Made by a program: the position numbers and the translations under genes
Shown: one piece after another, positions 6,977 through 15,990 of the stretch
How the letters are laid out: every line of letters begins with the position of its first letter
Numbering within the stretch: position 1 is the stretch's first letter
Source of the DNA: Diaphorobacter ruginosibacter
GTDB taxonomy: Bacteria > Pseudomonadota > Gammaproteobacteria > Burkholderiales > Burkholderiaceae_C
Direction: 5' to 3'
NCBI RefSeq assembly: GCF_014395975.1
Contig: NZ_CP060714.1
Location: 4,650,001-4,714,000, forward strand
DNA length: 64,000 bases
The notes under the pieces: model-generated
Databases searched by the model: none
What the model was told of the DNA's origin: nothing
The model's input: only the letters and a program-made list of their open reading frames with translations

Positions 6977-8488
6977 ATGAACGCCCGCACTCCCGCCGAA
7001 CATCTGCTGCAACCCGCAGAGGCGCTTTCCCGCATCAGCGAGCAATGGGACGCAGACATTGTCCGCCAGCTCACCGACTACATCGCCATTCCCGCCAAGT
7101 CGCCCGGCTTCGCTCCCGACTGGGAGCAGCTCGGCTTCATCGATACCGTCGTGCGCAACGCCGCGGCCTGGGTCGAGGCGCAGAAGGTCGAGGGCCTCAA
7201 GCTCGAGGTCGTGCGCCTGCCGGGACGCACGCCCGTCATCTTCTTCGAGGTGGACGGCACCCTGCCCGGTTCGAACGCCGCTTCTGCCCAGACCGTGCTG
7301 ATGTACGGTCACCTTGACAAGCAGCCCGAATTCGAAGGCTGGCGCAGCGACCTGGGGCCCTGGACTCCGAAGTACGAGGACGGCAAGCTCTACGGGCGCG
7401 GCGGCGCGGATGACGGCTACGCCATCTATGCGAGCATCGCCGCCGTGCAGGAGCTCAAGCGCCAGAAGGTGCTGCACCCGCGCATCGTGGGCCTCGTGGA
7501 AACCTGCGAGGAAAGCGGCTCGGGCGACCTGCTGCCCTACGTCGATCTGCTCAAGGCCCGCCTCGGTGACGTGGGGCTGGTGATCTGCCTGGATTCCGGC
7601 GCGGGCAACTACGACCAGCTCTGGCTCACCACCAGCCTGCGCGGCATGGCCAGCGGCACGCTGAAGGTGGAAATCCTCACCGAAGGCGTGCACTCGGGCG
7701 ATTCGTCCGGACTGGTGCCGTCGTCGTTCCGCATCATGCGCATGGTGCTGGACCGGCTGGAGGACAGCAAGACGGGCCGCCTGCTGCCGCAGAGCTTTCA
7801 CTGCGAGGTGCCGGGCGATCGCATCCAGCAGGCGCGCGCCACGGCGCAGATCCTGGGCGACGAGCTCTACAAGCGATTCCCCTGGGCGCACTATGACTGC
7901 GGTGGCGCGACCACCTTCGCGCTGCCCACGACCACCGACCCGCTGCAGGCGCTGCTGCGGCGTACCTGGGAGCCCACGCTGAGCGTGACCGGCGCCGAAG
8001 GTTTTCCGGCGCTCAAGGACGCGGGCAACGTGCTGCGTCCCTACAGTGCGTTCAAGCTGAGCCTGCGCCTGCCGCCGCTCGTCGATGCGGCGGCGTGCCT
8101 GAACGAGCTCAAGACGCTGCTCGAGGACAACGCGCCTTACCAGGCCAAGGTCACCTTCAAGCCCGACGGCGCGGCCAGCGGCTGGAATGCGCCAGGCATC
8201 GATCCCTGGTTCGAGCGTGCGCTGAACGCGGCCAGCAACGCGCATTTCGGCGCGGACTGCGGCTATATCGGCCAGGGAGGAACGATTCCGCTCATGAACA
8301 TGCTCAGCAAGGGATTCCCAACGGCACAGATGATGGTCTGCGGCGTGCTCGGTCCCAAGAGCAATGCGCACGGCCCGAACGAGTTCCTGCACGTACCCTA
8401 CGCCAAGAAGCTGACAGCGGCCGTGGCGCAGGTGATCGCGAGCATGCCCGTGGCATCGGCAACAGGTTCGTCATCGGCCAGCGCCTGA
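6977..8488 (+). CDS. M20 family metallopeptidase (dipeptidase-like)
   Basis: A 503-residue cytoplasmic zinc peptidase of the M20 family (CNDP/DapE/ArgE relatives). Metal ligands and catalytic residues are visible: GHLDKQPEFEGW with the first His, GRGGADDGYA with the bridging Asp, ETCEESGSGD with the catalytic Glu-Glu pair, a later LDSGAG, and the final His in SNAHGPNEF. Lid-domain features follow at the GVHSGDSSG region. AAGGAA stands eight bases before the ATG. The exact peptide substrate is unknown. No signal peptide is present. Confidence 0.9.
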   Translation: MNARTPAEHLLQPAEALSRISEQWDADIVRQLTDYIAIPAKSPGFAPDWEQLGFIDTVVRNAAAWVEAQKVEGLKLEVVRLPGRTPVIFFEVDGTLPGSNAASAQTVLMYGHLDKQPEFEGWRSDLGPWTPKYEDGKLYGRGGADDGYAIYASIAAVQELKRQKVLHPRIVGLVETCEESGSGDLLPYVDLLKARLGDVGLVICLDSGAGNYDQLWLTTSLRGMASGTLKVEILTEGVHSGDSSGLVPSSFRIMRMVLDRLEDSKTGRLLPQSFHCEVPGDRIQQARATAQILGDELYKRFPWAHYDCGGATTFALPTTTDPLQALLRRTWEPTLSVTGAEGFPALKDAGNVLRPYSAFKLSLRLPPLVDAAACLNELKTLLEDNAPYQAKVTFKPDGAASGWNAPGIDPWFERALNAASNAHFGADCGYIGQGGTIPLMNMLSKGFPTAQMMVCGVLGPKSNAHGPNEFLHVPYAKKLTAAVAQVIASMPVASATGSSSASA

Positions 8489-8516
8489 TGGCGTCCCGTC
8501 TTCTCCAGGGCACGAC

Positions 8517-9413
8517 ATGAGCGAAGCATCTTCCGTGGCCTCGTCCTCGGTCTGGTTCCTGCAGAGCCGCGGTGCGCGCATCGCCGTGCGCGACTGGGCA
8601 CCTCCGGCGTTGGTGCCGCCACGCGGCGTGGTGGTGCTGGTGCATGGCCTGGGCGAGCATTCGGGGCGCTATGAGGCCCTGGCGCGGCAACTGGTCTCCT
8701 GGGGCTTCGTCGTGCGCGGCTATGACCACTACGGCCATGGCCGGTCCGACGGGCCGCGCGGCGGCCTCGACCACGAGGCACGCCTGGTCGACGACCTGGC
8801 CCTGGTGCTCAACGACACCATCACGCGCACGGAGATCGGCGTGCCCCTGATCCTGCTCGGACACAGCCTGGGAGGGCTGGTGGCGGCAAATGCGGTGGCG
8901 CGCGAGCGGGCGAAGGTCGACGCGCTGGTGCTGTCGTCGCCTGCGCTCGATCCGGGGCTCTCCGGCTTCCAGAAGATGCTGCTGGGCACCTTGCCGCGCA
9001 TCGTTCCCAATCTGCGCGTGGACAACGGCCTGAAACTGCAATATCTCTCGCACGATGCATCGGTGATCGAGGCCTACAGAAGCGATCCGCTGTGCCACCG
9101 CAAGGTGGCTGCACGGTTGGCGCGCTTCATTGCCGATGCTGGCGCCGAAACCTTGCAGAAGGCCGCGCGCTGGTCGACGCCCACGCTGCTTCTGTGGGCG
9201 GGCGACGACCACCTGGTGTCGCCGGCAGGCAGCCGCGGCTTTGCGGCCGCCGCCCCGAAAAACGTGGTGAGGGCACGCGAGTTCGAGACGCTGTACCACG
9301 AGCTCTTCAACGAGACGCCCGCGCTGGCCGAGCCGGTGCTTGGCGCGCTGCGCCACTGGCTGGATGCACGCCACCCTCATGAGGTCTCGGCACCGATTCC
9401 GGTGATCGCATAG
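8517..9413 (+). CDS. Alpha/beta hydrolase, monoacylglycerol lipase-like
   Basis: A 298-residue serine hydrolase of the S33/lysophospholipase group. Oxyanion-hole region LVHGLGEHSGRY lies near residues 42-53, nucleophile elbow GHSLGGLV near 115, acid residue in LLWAGDDHLVSP, and catalytic His in LYHELFNE. No signal peptide. It starts 28 bases after the M20 peptidase stop and may share its transcript. The natural substrate (monoglyceride, lysophospholipid or another ester) cannot be read from the sequence. Confidence 0.87.
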   Translation: MSEASSVASSSVWFLQSRGARIAVRDWAPPALVPPRGVVVLVHGLGEHSGRYEALARQLVSWGFVVRGYDHYGHGRSDGPRGGLDHEARLVDDLALVLNDTITRTEIGVPLILLGHSLGGLVAANAVARERAKVDALVLSSPALDPGLSGFQKMLLGTLPRIVPNLRVDNGLKLQYLSHDASVIEAYRSDPLCHRKVAARLARFIADAGAETLQKAARWSTPTLLLWAGDDHLVSPAGSRGFAAAAPKNVVRAREFETLYHELFNETPALAEPVLGALRHWLDARHPHEVSAPIPVIA

Positions 9414-9570
9414 AATCGAAGGCTCGGGCGGAAAGGACGCCCTTCTCGCAAAAGCGCACGCACCTTTTCATCTTTGTTGCTGCAAGCCGCGCCGCCGACC
9501 ACAGAGGTCCTCGGCGCCTTGCATACCCTCCCGGCCCCAGCGAGAACGGCCAGATCCACAAGGAGTTGGT

Positions 9571-10038
9571 ATGCATACCGAACACGTTTCCCCCACTACC
9601 GCCACGCCCGAAAGCCGCGCGCTCGCCGCATTGCTGCGTGCCGCCAAGAAGCTGCACCGCCAGGCTACGAGCGACTCGCTCGCGATGTCGCTGCCCGTGT
9701 TGCGCAGGATCCTCCAGTGCGGCGCGCTGCGCGAGGTGAGCCTGCCGCAGCTCCACCGCCGCCGTGACATCGTGCAGCGCAAGCATGTGCTTCGCATGCT
9801 GGCCATCGAGGCCGGGCACGGGAGCTGGGAGGAGTACCGCGGCTGCGTCGCCACCATGAGCGCGCAGGAGCTTGCACAGCTCGACGTGCTGGCGTCGCAC
9901 GCGGGCTATCCCAACCACTGGTTCCCCACGTTCGACGAGGCCGAGCGCCATGCCGCGCAGCATGGCGGGCTGCCCGTGCGTGCCGGGACACAGGGCGTGG
10001 TGCTGGTGCACCCGCCGGCTGGCGCGAACTCGCACTGA
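9571..10038 (+). CDS. Conserved hypothetical protein, 155 residues
   Basis: AAGGAG eight bases before the ATG and high third-position GC make this a convincing gene, but I do not firmly recognise the family. The protein is mostly helical, basic in its first half (residues 25-75, with repeated Leu-Arg-Arg patterns) and ends in a more neutral tail. A HVLRMLAIEAGHGSWEEYR segment resembles the helical segment found at the start of some glyoxalase-related small proteins, a weak likeness only. It converges on the SRAP-like gene with a 16-base gap. Confidence 0.6.
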   Translation: MHTEHVSPTTATPESRALAALLRAAKKLHRQATSDSLAMSLPVLRRILQCGALREVSLPQLHRRRDIVQRKHVLRMLAIEAGHGSWEEYRGCVATMSAQELAQLDVLASHAGYPNHWFPTFDEAERHAAQHGGLPVRAGTQGVVLVHPPAGANSH

Positions 10039-10054
10039 GTGGTGGTTTGCCGGG

Positions 10055-10828
10055 TTACATCCAGGGCTCGGGACGGGGCTTGCGTCCCTTCTTCTCGACC
10101 GGGTTGGCCAGCAGCTTCTGCGCGGGATAGGGACGCAGGAACTCCTTGGCCTGCGATGCCCTGGCTCCCAGCCAGGCGTCGTAGGCACCTTCATTGAGGA
10201 TGGCCGGCATGAACTTTTCCGCGCCCGGTGCCGCATAGCGATTCATCAGCGCATGGGCATTGGCGTTCACGGTGATGAGGGCAAAGCTCAGCAGCTCGGA
10301 GCCATCCTCGGGGTCTCGCCAGCGCGCCCAGATGCCCGCAACGCCCATTGGCAGCCCATCCACGCGCGCGATGCGCGTGGGCAGCGGCTTGCCGCCGCGG
10401 TGGTCGTCCACGATGAAGGCCATCATCGGCACGATGCAGCGCTGGTTGTTCAGCCACGCATCGCGGAAGGCCGTTCCCGTGGAGGCCAGATCCGACTTCA
10501 CATGCGCGAGCTTCGGTGCACGCAGGCGCCCATCCGAAGCGGACTTGACCCATTGCGGCACCAGCCCGAACTGTGCGGGCGCAAGCAGGCGCGGCTTGGC
10601 GTGGGGTACGGCCCCGGCCCCTGTCTCCTCATCGGCGGCCGGGGCGGCAGCCGCCTGCGCTGCTTCCGCCGCGCGTTCGGCATCCGTTGCAGCGGCCAGC
10701 GTGCGGGCGATGAGGAAGGAGGGCTTGCGCGGCGTGATCTGCCGCTCCCCGAGCTCGGCGGGCGCCTCCACGCGGAATGCGGAGGGATAGAGGTCGGGAT
10801 CCTTCAGGGCTTCGAATTGGGTGCTCAT
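10055..10828 (-). CDS. SRAP-fold protein with degenerate active site (YedK/HMCES-like)
   Basis: The 257-residue product follows the SRAP fold: FGLVPQWV, then FRDAWLNNQRCIVPMMAF, then GLPMGVAGIWARW and LITVNANAHALMN, ending in a DxWL helix. In active SRAP proteins Cys2 (MCxxY/F) forms a DNA-protein crosslink at abasic sites, helped by Asn, Glu and His. Here the N-terminus is MSTQF (no Cys), the NAR motif reads HVK, the Glu of AFYE is Val (AFIV), and the His before the RMP-type segment is Ala. All four catalytic positions therefore look lost, while the fold core is kept. The start ATG overlaps the stop of the SMC-like gene (ATGA), making it the last gene of that operon. An Ala/Glu-rich insert lies near residues 47-70. 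It could still bind DNA, but peptidase or crosslinking activity is unlikely. Confidence 0.8.
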   Translation of the reverse strand: MSTQFEALKDPDLYPSAFRVEAPAELGERQITPRKPSFLIARTLAAATDAERAAEAAQAAAAPAADEETGAGAVPHAKPRLLAPAQFGLVPQWVKSASDGRLRAPKLAHVKSDLASTGTAFRDAWLNNQRCIVPMMAFIVDDHRGGKPLPTRIARVDGLPMGVAGIWARWRDPEDGSELLSFALITVNANAHALMNRYAAPGAEKFMPAILNEGAYDAWLGARASQAKEFLRPYPAQKLLANPVEKKGRKPRPEPWM

Positions 10829-13659
10829 GCCGGCAATTCTCCCAGTTCCGGAACGCCGCGCCGCTTGGCCACCGCAATCGGTGGCGCCCAGCGCCCGCCC
10901 TTGGGTTTCTTGCTGGTCACGAGCGTGATCTCGGCGGGCTCGAACACCTCGAGGTTGTGCGTGATCGGCGTGGTGAGCACATATTGCGCGCGTGTGGAAC
11001 GCAGGAAGTGCCCCACGAGCTGGATGTTGCGCACGTCGAGGTGGGCGAATGGCTCGTCGATGAACACGAAGCCGCCCGAGCCGCTTTCCTCGTCCTTGAG
11101 CAGGCCGACCAGCAGGATCAGTGACTTGATCACCTGCTGGCCGCCCGAGGCCTCGCCGTCGTTCAGGCCGATCGTGCCCTTGCCGTCGAACGCGAAGTTC
11201 ACCTTGAGGCCCGCCTGCGCGAGCACGGTGTCTTCGTTTTCGAGCAGCGGCAGGTCGGCTGCGACTTCCACTCCGGCGAGCGCGCCCAGTTCCTGGATGT
11301 TCTTGCGGTAGCGGCGCACCGTGGTGCGCAGCACTTCGATGTAGCTCTCGCGTGCGTTGTGCACTGCTGTGCCGGCCTGCACATTCTTGACCTTGTGGTC
11401 GTCGAGGTTGGCGGCCTGTTCGCGCACGGTCATGTCCATGCGGCGGTGGCGTTCCTCGACGGTGTCGTCGGTCTCCCAACTGCTCTGATCGAGTTCCTGC
11501 TCCACCGTGTGCAGGCGCAGCTTGGCCTGCACCTCGTTCATGTATTCGTCGACCAGCGACCGGATGGTGCCGGACGTGATCCATTTCGCGGGGAACTGCG
11601 AGCGTTGCGACTGGCTTTGCGCCACCTGCGACTGCTGTTGCCTGCGGCGCGCGTTCCAGTCCTGTGCCGCGCGTTCGGAGTCACCGCGTGCGCGCAGCAG
11701 CTGCGCCTCCAGGCGCTTGTGCTCCTCGGTGAATGCACGGTGGCGATCGTGGGCGCGGGTGGTGTCCGCCTCCAGTTGCTGCCAGCGCGTGCCGGCCGCG
11801 ATGCGCGCCTGCTTGGCGGCGGGCAGCGCAGCGCGGGCCTCGGCGAATTCGTCGCTGCGGCGCGCCAGTTCCTCGGCGGCGCTGTGGCCCTCGAGTGCGC
11901 GGCGCGTGTCGGTGATCTGGCGCTTGATCGCCATGACCTCGTCATGCACCGGCGCGAGCTGGGCGTCGATGCGGGCGAGCTCCTTCTGCGCGGCAGCGCG
12001 GCGGGCCTGCACGGCTGCTGCGCCGAACTGGTGCTCGTGCGCCTCCACCCACATCGAGCGCGCGCCGCGCCCGTCATGCATGTAGGCCCGGGGCGTGATC
12101 CAGGTGCCGCCCATGCGCTTGCCTTCGTGCGGATCGGCCACGCAGCGCAGCTGCTGCAGCTGCTGCACGAGCCAGCGCGGCACGGGGGCCGTGAACTTCA
12201 CGTGCTCGAGCAGCGTGCCGGCATCGCCCCGGTGCGCGGTCTGGCCGGGCTCGACGATGTAGTGGCGATAGCGCTCGCGTTCGCCCAGCTCGTAGGCCTC
12301 GGTGAGGTCCTTCTCCTGTTCGAGCAGCACCACCCAACGGTGTCCGCGCAGCACGCCTTCGATCGCGTGCCGCCATTTCTCGTCGAGCACCTCGACGGCC
12401 TCGGCCACGAACTGGTGCGCAATGCCCGCACTGTTCAGCGAGCAGCGGAACTTCAGCACCTCGGGCGGCATGGGCGGCAGCGTCTGGCCTTCGAGCGCGG
12501 CCAGGGCCTCCTGCGCCGCCTTGCGGCGCTGCTGCAGCGTGCCGCGCTGATCGAGCAGCTCGGCCTCCCGGGCCTGGAGCTCTTTCATGTGCGCCTGCAG
12601 CTCATCCGCATTGCTGCCCTTGTCGACCAGCGCCAGCAATTCCTGTTCGCGCTGCACGATCTTCTCGAGCGGTGCCTCGTGGCGCTGCGCGGCGTCGAAT
12701 GCCGCGCGGGCCTGGTCGCGTTCCAGCCGCAGCTGCTCGGCCTTCTGTTCCGAACCCGCGCCTTCTTCGAGCAGGTGCAGCAGGCGCTTGTTCTGCACGG
12801 CGATCTCGGTGAGTGCAGAGCGATGCTGCGTCTTCTGCCGGCGCAGATCGCGGGATTGCTTCACCAGGGATTCGCGTTCGCTCCACCATGCCAGCACGGG
12901 CACGACCTCGGTCGCGAGGCGCTCGCGTTCGGCCAGGCGCAGGCGCCAGGTCTTGTAGTTGTTCACGCGGTTGGCCAGCTCGGTGAGCTGGGCGCGGCTG
13001 TGGTCGAGTTCGTGCTCGGCCTGCGCCATCTCGCGCGCGAGCTCCTGCTGGTGGCCGCGTGCCTTTTCGTAGGCGTCCAGCACCTCCTGGTCGCCGAACA
13101 CATCGAATACCAGGCGCAGCAGTTCGCGCGGGCTGAATTCGCACAGGCGGTCGGTCTGGCCCTGTTCGAGCGAGAGCACGCGTGCAATCGCGGGCGACAG
13201 GCCCGCGCCCGCGAGCACGCGCCCCCAGTTCTCGACGCCCATGAAGCCCAGGTCCTTCTCGGGCGTGTCGCGCAGCTGTTCGATGCTTGCGTCGCCCTCG
13301 ACCAGGCAGTAGCGGCGCTGCCAGTCGCCGCCGTTGCGGTCGATGCGGCAGGCGAGGGTGACCTGGTCGCTGTAGATCAGGCGACGTGCGAACGGCCGGC
13401 TCGATGTCTGGCGGCCCTGGGGCCGGTTGTCCACCACGGCGCGCAGCCAGGCGGTCTGCGCGCCCGCATGGCGCGCATAGGTCTTGTAGTCGCGGGGGGA
13501 CGAGCAGCGCAGGCCGAGCAGCGTGCGCATGGCGTCCAGCAGCGTGGTCTTGCCCGAGCCGTTGGGGCCCGCGATGGTGATGATGGATGCGTCCAGGGGC
13601 AGCGATACGCGCTGGCAGTAGTCCCAGTGAACGAGCTCCAGAGTCTGCAGATGGAACAT
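10825..13659 (-). CDS. SMC-like condensin ATPase (MksB/JetC-like)
   Basis: A 944-residue SMC-type ATPase. Walker A GPNGSGKTT is at residues 31-39, an ABC signature-like GEASGGQQ near 835-842, and Walker B FVFIDEP near 864-870 followed by the D-loop region AHLD. Two long heptad-rich coiled-coil arms (about 220-395 and 550-720) flank a globular middle near 400-470 (around VEVLDEKWRHAIEGVLRG) that looks like a hinge. Size and order after a kleisin-like and a KITE-like gene match MksB, MukB and JetC rather than SbcC or RecN. Such complexes extrude DNA loops and organise chromosomes or destroy plasmids. It starts five bases after the upstream gene and overlaps the SRAP-like gene by four bases. Confidence 0.82.
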   Translation of the reverse strand: MFHLQTLELVHWDYCQRVSLPLDASIITIAGPNGSGKTTLLDAMRTLLGLRCSSPRDYKTYARHAGAQTAWLRAVVDNRPQGRQTSSRPFARRLIYSDQVTLACRIDRNGGDWQRRYCLVEGDASIEQLRDTPEKDLGFMGVENWGRVLAGAGLSPAIARVLSLEQGQTDRLCEFSPRELLRLVFDVFGDQEVLDAYEKARGHQQELAREMAQAEHELDHSRAQLTELANRVNNYKTWRLRLAERERLATEVVPVLAWWSERESLVKQSRDLRRQKTQHRSALTEIAVQNKRLLHLLEEGAGSEQKAEQLRLERDQARAAFDAAQRHEAPLEKIVQREQELLALVDKGSNADELQAHMKELQAREAELLDQRGTLQQRRKAAQEALAALEGQTLPPMPPEVLKFRCSLNSAGIAHQFVAEAVEVLDEKWRHAIEGVLRGHRWVVLLEQEKDLTEAYELGERERYRHYIVEPGQTAHRGDAGTLLEHVKFTAPVPRWLVQQLQQLRCVADPHEGKRMGGTWITPRAYMHDGRGARSMWVEAHEHQFGAAAVQARRAAAQKELARIDAQLAPVHDEVMAIKRQITDTRRALEGHSAAEELARRSDEFAEARAALPAAKQARIAAGTRWQQLEADTTRAHDRHRAFTEEHKRLEAQLLRARGDSERAAQDWNARRRQQQSQVAQSQSQRSQFPAKWITSGTIRSLVDEYMNEVQAKLRLHTVEQELDQSSWETDDTVEERHRRMDMTVREQAANLDDHKVKNVQAGTAVHNARESYIEVLRTTVRRYRKNIQELGALAGVEVAADLPLLENEDTVLAQAGLKVNFAFDGKGTIGLNDGEASGGQQVIKSLILLVGLLKDEESGSGGFVFIDEPFAHLDVRNIQLVGHFLRSTRAQYVLTTPITHNLEVFEPAEITLVTSKKPKGGRWAPPIAVAKRRGVPELGELPA

Positions 13660-13664
13660 GGTGG

Positions 13665-14582
13665 TCAGCGCTCCCCGGGGCTGAGCGGCGTGGCGGCGCG
13701 CTCGTCTTCGAAGTCGTCGATGGCGGCCTCGATGGTTTCCTCCACGTCGGGGCCGACCGGGGGCTCGGTCACCGACTGCACATAGGACTGGTCGGTCGCG
13801 GGATCGGCCGGGAGGGCGACGGGCCTGTGGGATGCAACAGGCACGGCGGCTGGCGCGGCCGCCTGCACCGCTTCCATATCGACTCCCGCGGGCGTGGGGG
13901 ACACGGGCACGGGGGCTGCAACGTTCGCCGCTGCCGCATCCTCGCTTTCACGCTGGGCCTTCTCGCGCGCCAGCACGTCGGCGAGCGCGCCGTCCAGAAT
14001 GCGCGGCGCGAGCACGTCGTAGTCGAGCAGCACGTCGAGCAGCGGGCCCTCGCCGATCTCGTCCTGCTTGCGCGTGATGAAGCCGTGGCGCTCCAGCAGC
14101 TTGAGATTGGCATCCAGCCGCAGTTTCTTGCCCAGCTGCGGGCCGTAGTCCTCGAGCAGGGCCTTGTACGAGATCACCGGGCTCACCAGCCGCGCCACGG
14201 GCAGGGGCTTCGCGCCGGGGAACATGTCGTTCTGGCCGACCTCCGGCTCTTCCATGCGGCTGGTCTGGCGTTCGCGCTTGGGCAGCACGATCAGCGCCCA
14301 CAGCACCACGAGCAGTGCCTGCGCGTCGCGCGGCAGGTCGATGTTGTTGTTGGTGTTCAGGCCGGCCTCGCCCAGCACGCTGTTCTGCGCGGCGGGCAGC
14401 AGGGCGATGCTGACATGTTCGGCGTAGATGCTGTCCATGAAGCGCAGGCCCGATTGGGCCAGGCGCTGCTCGACCTGCGCGAACAGCTCGGCATCCACCA
14501 GCGCGCGCTTGACGCGTGGGTGGCTGCGCGGCAACCAGCGGCGAGCAAGCAGCTCGGCAATCAACAATGCGGCGTCATCCAT
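13665..14582 (-). CDS. KITE-type condensin accessory subunit (MksE/JetB-like)
   Basis: A 305-residue protein placed where MksE/JetB subunits lie. Residues 1-190 are a compact helical region with a plausible tandem winged-helix pattern (for example LRLDANLKLLERHGFITRKQ near residue 157). Residues 200-305 are Ala/Pro-rich and end in an acidic segment (EETIEAAIDDFEDE), longer than usual for the family. I infer the family from gene order, size and this layout; there is no short diagnostic motif. It overlaps the upstream kleisin-like gene by eight bases. In related complexes this subunit dimerises and bridges kleisin and SMC heads. Confidence 0.65.
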   Translation of the reverse strand: MDDAALLIAELLARRWLPRSHPRVKRALVDAELFAQVEQRLAQSGLRFMDSIYAEHVSIALLPAAQNSVLGEAGLNTNNNIDLPRDAQALLVVLWALIVLPKRERQTSRMEEPEVGQNDMFPGAKPLPVARLVSPVISYKALLEDYGPQLGKKLRLDANLKLLERHGFITRKQDEIGEGPLLDVLLDYDVLAPRILDGALADVLAREKAQRESEDAAAANVAAPVPVSPTPAGVDMEAVQAAAPAAVPVASHRPVALPADPATDQSYVQSVTEPPVGPDVEETIEAAIDDFEDERAATPLSPGER

Positions 14583-15990
14583 GGGTATGTGTTTCCTTTG
14601 CGGGCTCGGAGGGCTCCGTGGGGAGCGCGCCCACGGGCACCAGCGTGCCCTGGCTCAGCAATTCGACTTGCGGGTGCCTGATGCGTTTCTGTGTGGCAAG
14701 CCACTGCACGCGCCAGGGCTGGCGCGCGAAGGCTCCGGTGGCTCCCGGAAGCACTTCGGCCTGCGGGTCGCCCAGCAGCGGCATGAGCTGCGCGCGATAC
14801 GCCACCTGCGCATAGCGCGTGTCGGCGGGGTTGCTGCCCAGCAGCGCGTCGGCCACGGCGTGCACACCCGCTTCCTCGCCGTCGCCCACCCAGCCCGCGA
14901 GCAGGGTGTTGAGATCCGTGAGTTCCACGGGCAGTGCGACCGCCTTGAGCGAGCCCTCGGGGGCCTCCTGCGATGCGGGCAGGGCCTCGTCCTGCAGCGG
15001 GGCGGGGCGGTCGCGTTCGAACTCGGCCTCCACCACGTCCAGCAGTTCGTGCTGGGCCAGCGTGGCCAGCGACGTGGTGCAGCCGATCGCACCGTCGATC
15101 AGCCTGTGCAGCCCCGGCGCCGATTGCAGCCAGCGTTTCACGTCGGTGCTCGTGATGCCCGTGGTGCCCAGCGTCACGCGCTGGCGGTCCATCTGCTGCA
15201 GTGCGCGATTGAACTGGCTGGCCATGGCCAGCAGCTTCGACTGTGCCTGGCCCATGCCCCGGGCCGCGCGCTCGAGCACGACATGGCCGTGCGAGTTCGA
15301 GATGATGGCGGTGATGGTCTCCGATGCACGGTCGATCAGCGTGGCGGCGCGGTCGTAGCGCTTGCGCGCCTCGCGCAGGCGGAACTCCGAGCCGCTGGCG
15401 ATCGCATCGGCGAACTCGCCGTGCAGCCGCGCAAGCTGTGCATGCAGCAGCCTGACCTGGCCGGCATCGACGGCGCCCAGCTGGTTCGCGCCCACCACCT
15501 GGCCGAGCAGTGCCGCCAGTTCCGCGCTGTCGTCGTCCGCGTCGGGGACGGTCTCGCTGGCCAGCGGCGCGAGCATGGCCGCCACGCGCTGTGCGATCGG
15601 CGGCAGGGTGTAGATGCGCAGGCTTTCGTCCCACACCAGCAGGCCCACGTCGCGAAAGCGCTTGAGCACGGTTTCCAGCGCCTCGGGGCGCAGCGCGTGG
15701 AACATCTCATCGATGGTCTCGCGTGGCAGTTGCGCGTCGCCCTGGCTCGCCAGCTGGAGAAAGACCCACACGCGCAACTGCACGAGCGCCGCATTGCCGT
15801 GGAACAGGCCGCTGAGCGCATGCGTGATCTGGGGCTGGTGGGTAAGGCTCCACAGCAGCGGAGAGTCGCTGGCCGCATCCGCGTCGCGGAAGAAATCGAC
15901 CACGGTGGCGACCTGGGCTCCGGTGGCTTCCGGGGAATGCAAATCGAACTCGGCGGGCGCGAGGCCCGCTCCTTCAGGAACCGCGCGCAT
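14575..15990 (-). CDS. Kleisin-like condensin subunit (MksF/JetA-like)
   Basis: A 471-residue protein at the head of the condensin-like trio. The N-terminal part looks like a winged helix (helix-turn pattern around LRVWVFLQLASQ to LLVWDESLRIYTLPP, residues 70-130), followed by long helices in the middle (about 170-300), which suits a MukF/MksF/JetA kleisin. No strong sequence signature exists, so the call depends on order and size. The start ATG overlaps the rsmE stop (TGATG). No JetD-like topoisomerase-type nuclease gene is in the neighbourhood. Confidence 0.65.
   Translation of the reverse strand: MRAVPEGAGLAPAEFDLHSPEATGAQVATVVDFFRDADAASDSPLLWSLTHQPQITHALSGLFHGNAALVQLRVWVFLQLASQGDAQLPRETIDEMFHALRPEALETVLKRFRDVGLLVWDESLRIYTLPPIAQRVAAMLAPLASETVPDADDDSAELAALLGQVVGANQLGAVDAGQVRLLHAQLARLHGEFADAIASGSEFRLREARKRYDRAATLIDRASETITAIISNSHGHVVLERAARGMGQAQSKLLAMASQFNRALQQMDRQRVTLGTTGITSTDVKRWLQSAPGLHRLIDGAIGCTTSLATLAQHELLDVVEAEFERDRPAPLQDEALPASQEAPEGSLKAVALPVELTDLNTLLAGWVGDGEEAGVHAVADALLGSNPADTRYAQVAYRAQLMPLLGDPQAEVLPGATGAFARQPWRVQWLATQKRIRHPQVELLSQGTLVPVGALPTEPSEPAKETHTHG

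Noticed and set aside
10055..11584. 509-codon version of the SRAP frame reaching into the SMC-like gene
   Set aside because: The upstream 250 codons are antisense-like shadow of the SMC frame and lack SRAP likeness; the ATG at 10828 overlaps the SMC stop in the usual ATGA manner.
11359..13785. 808-codon plus-strand open frame opposite the SMC-like gene
   Set aside because: It is a mirror of the high third-position GC on the other strand, is full of His/Arg/Ala, and has no domain or ribosome site.
10055..15990. Complete Wadjet (JetABCD) plasmid defence system
   Set aside because: No JetD-like gene can be found on either side; the fourth place is taken by the SRAP-like gene.
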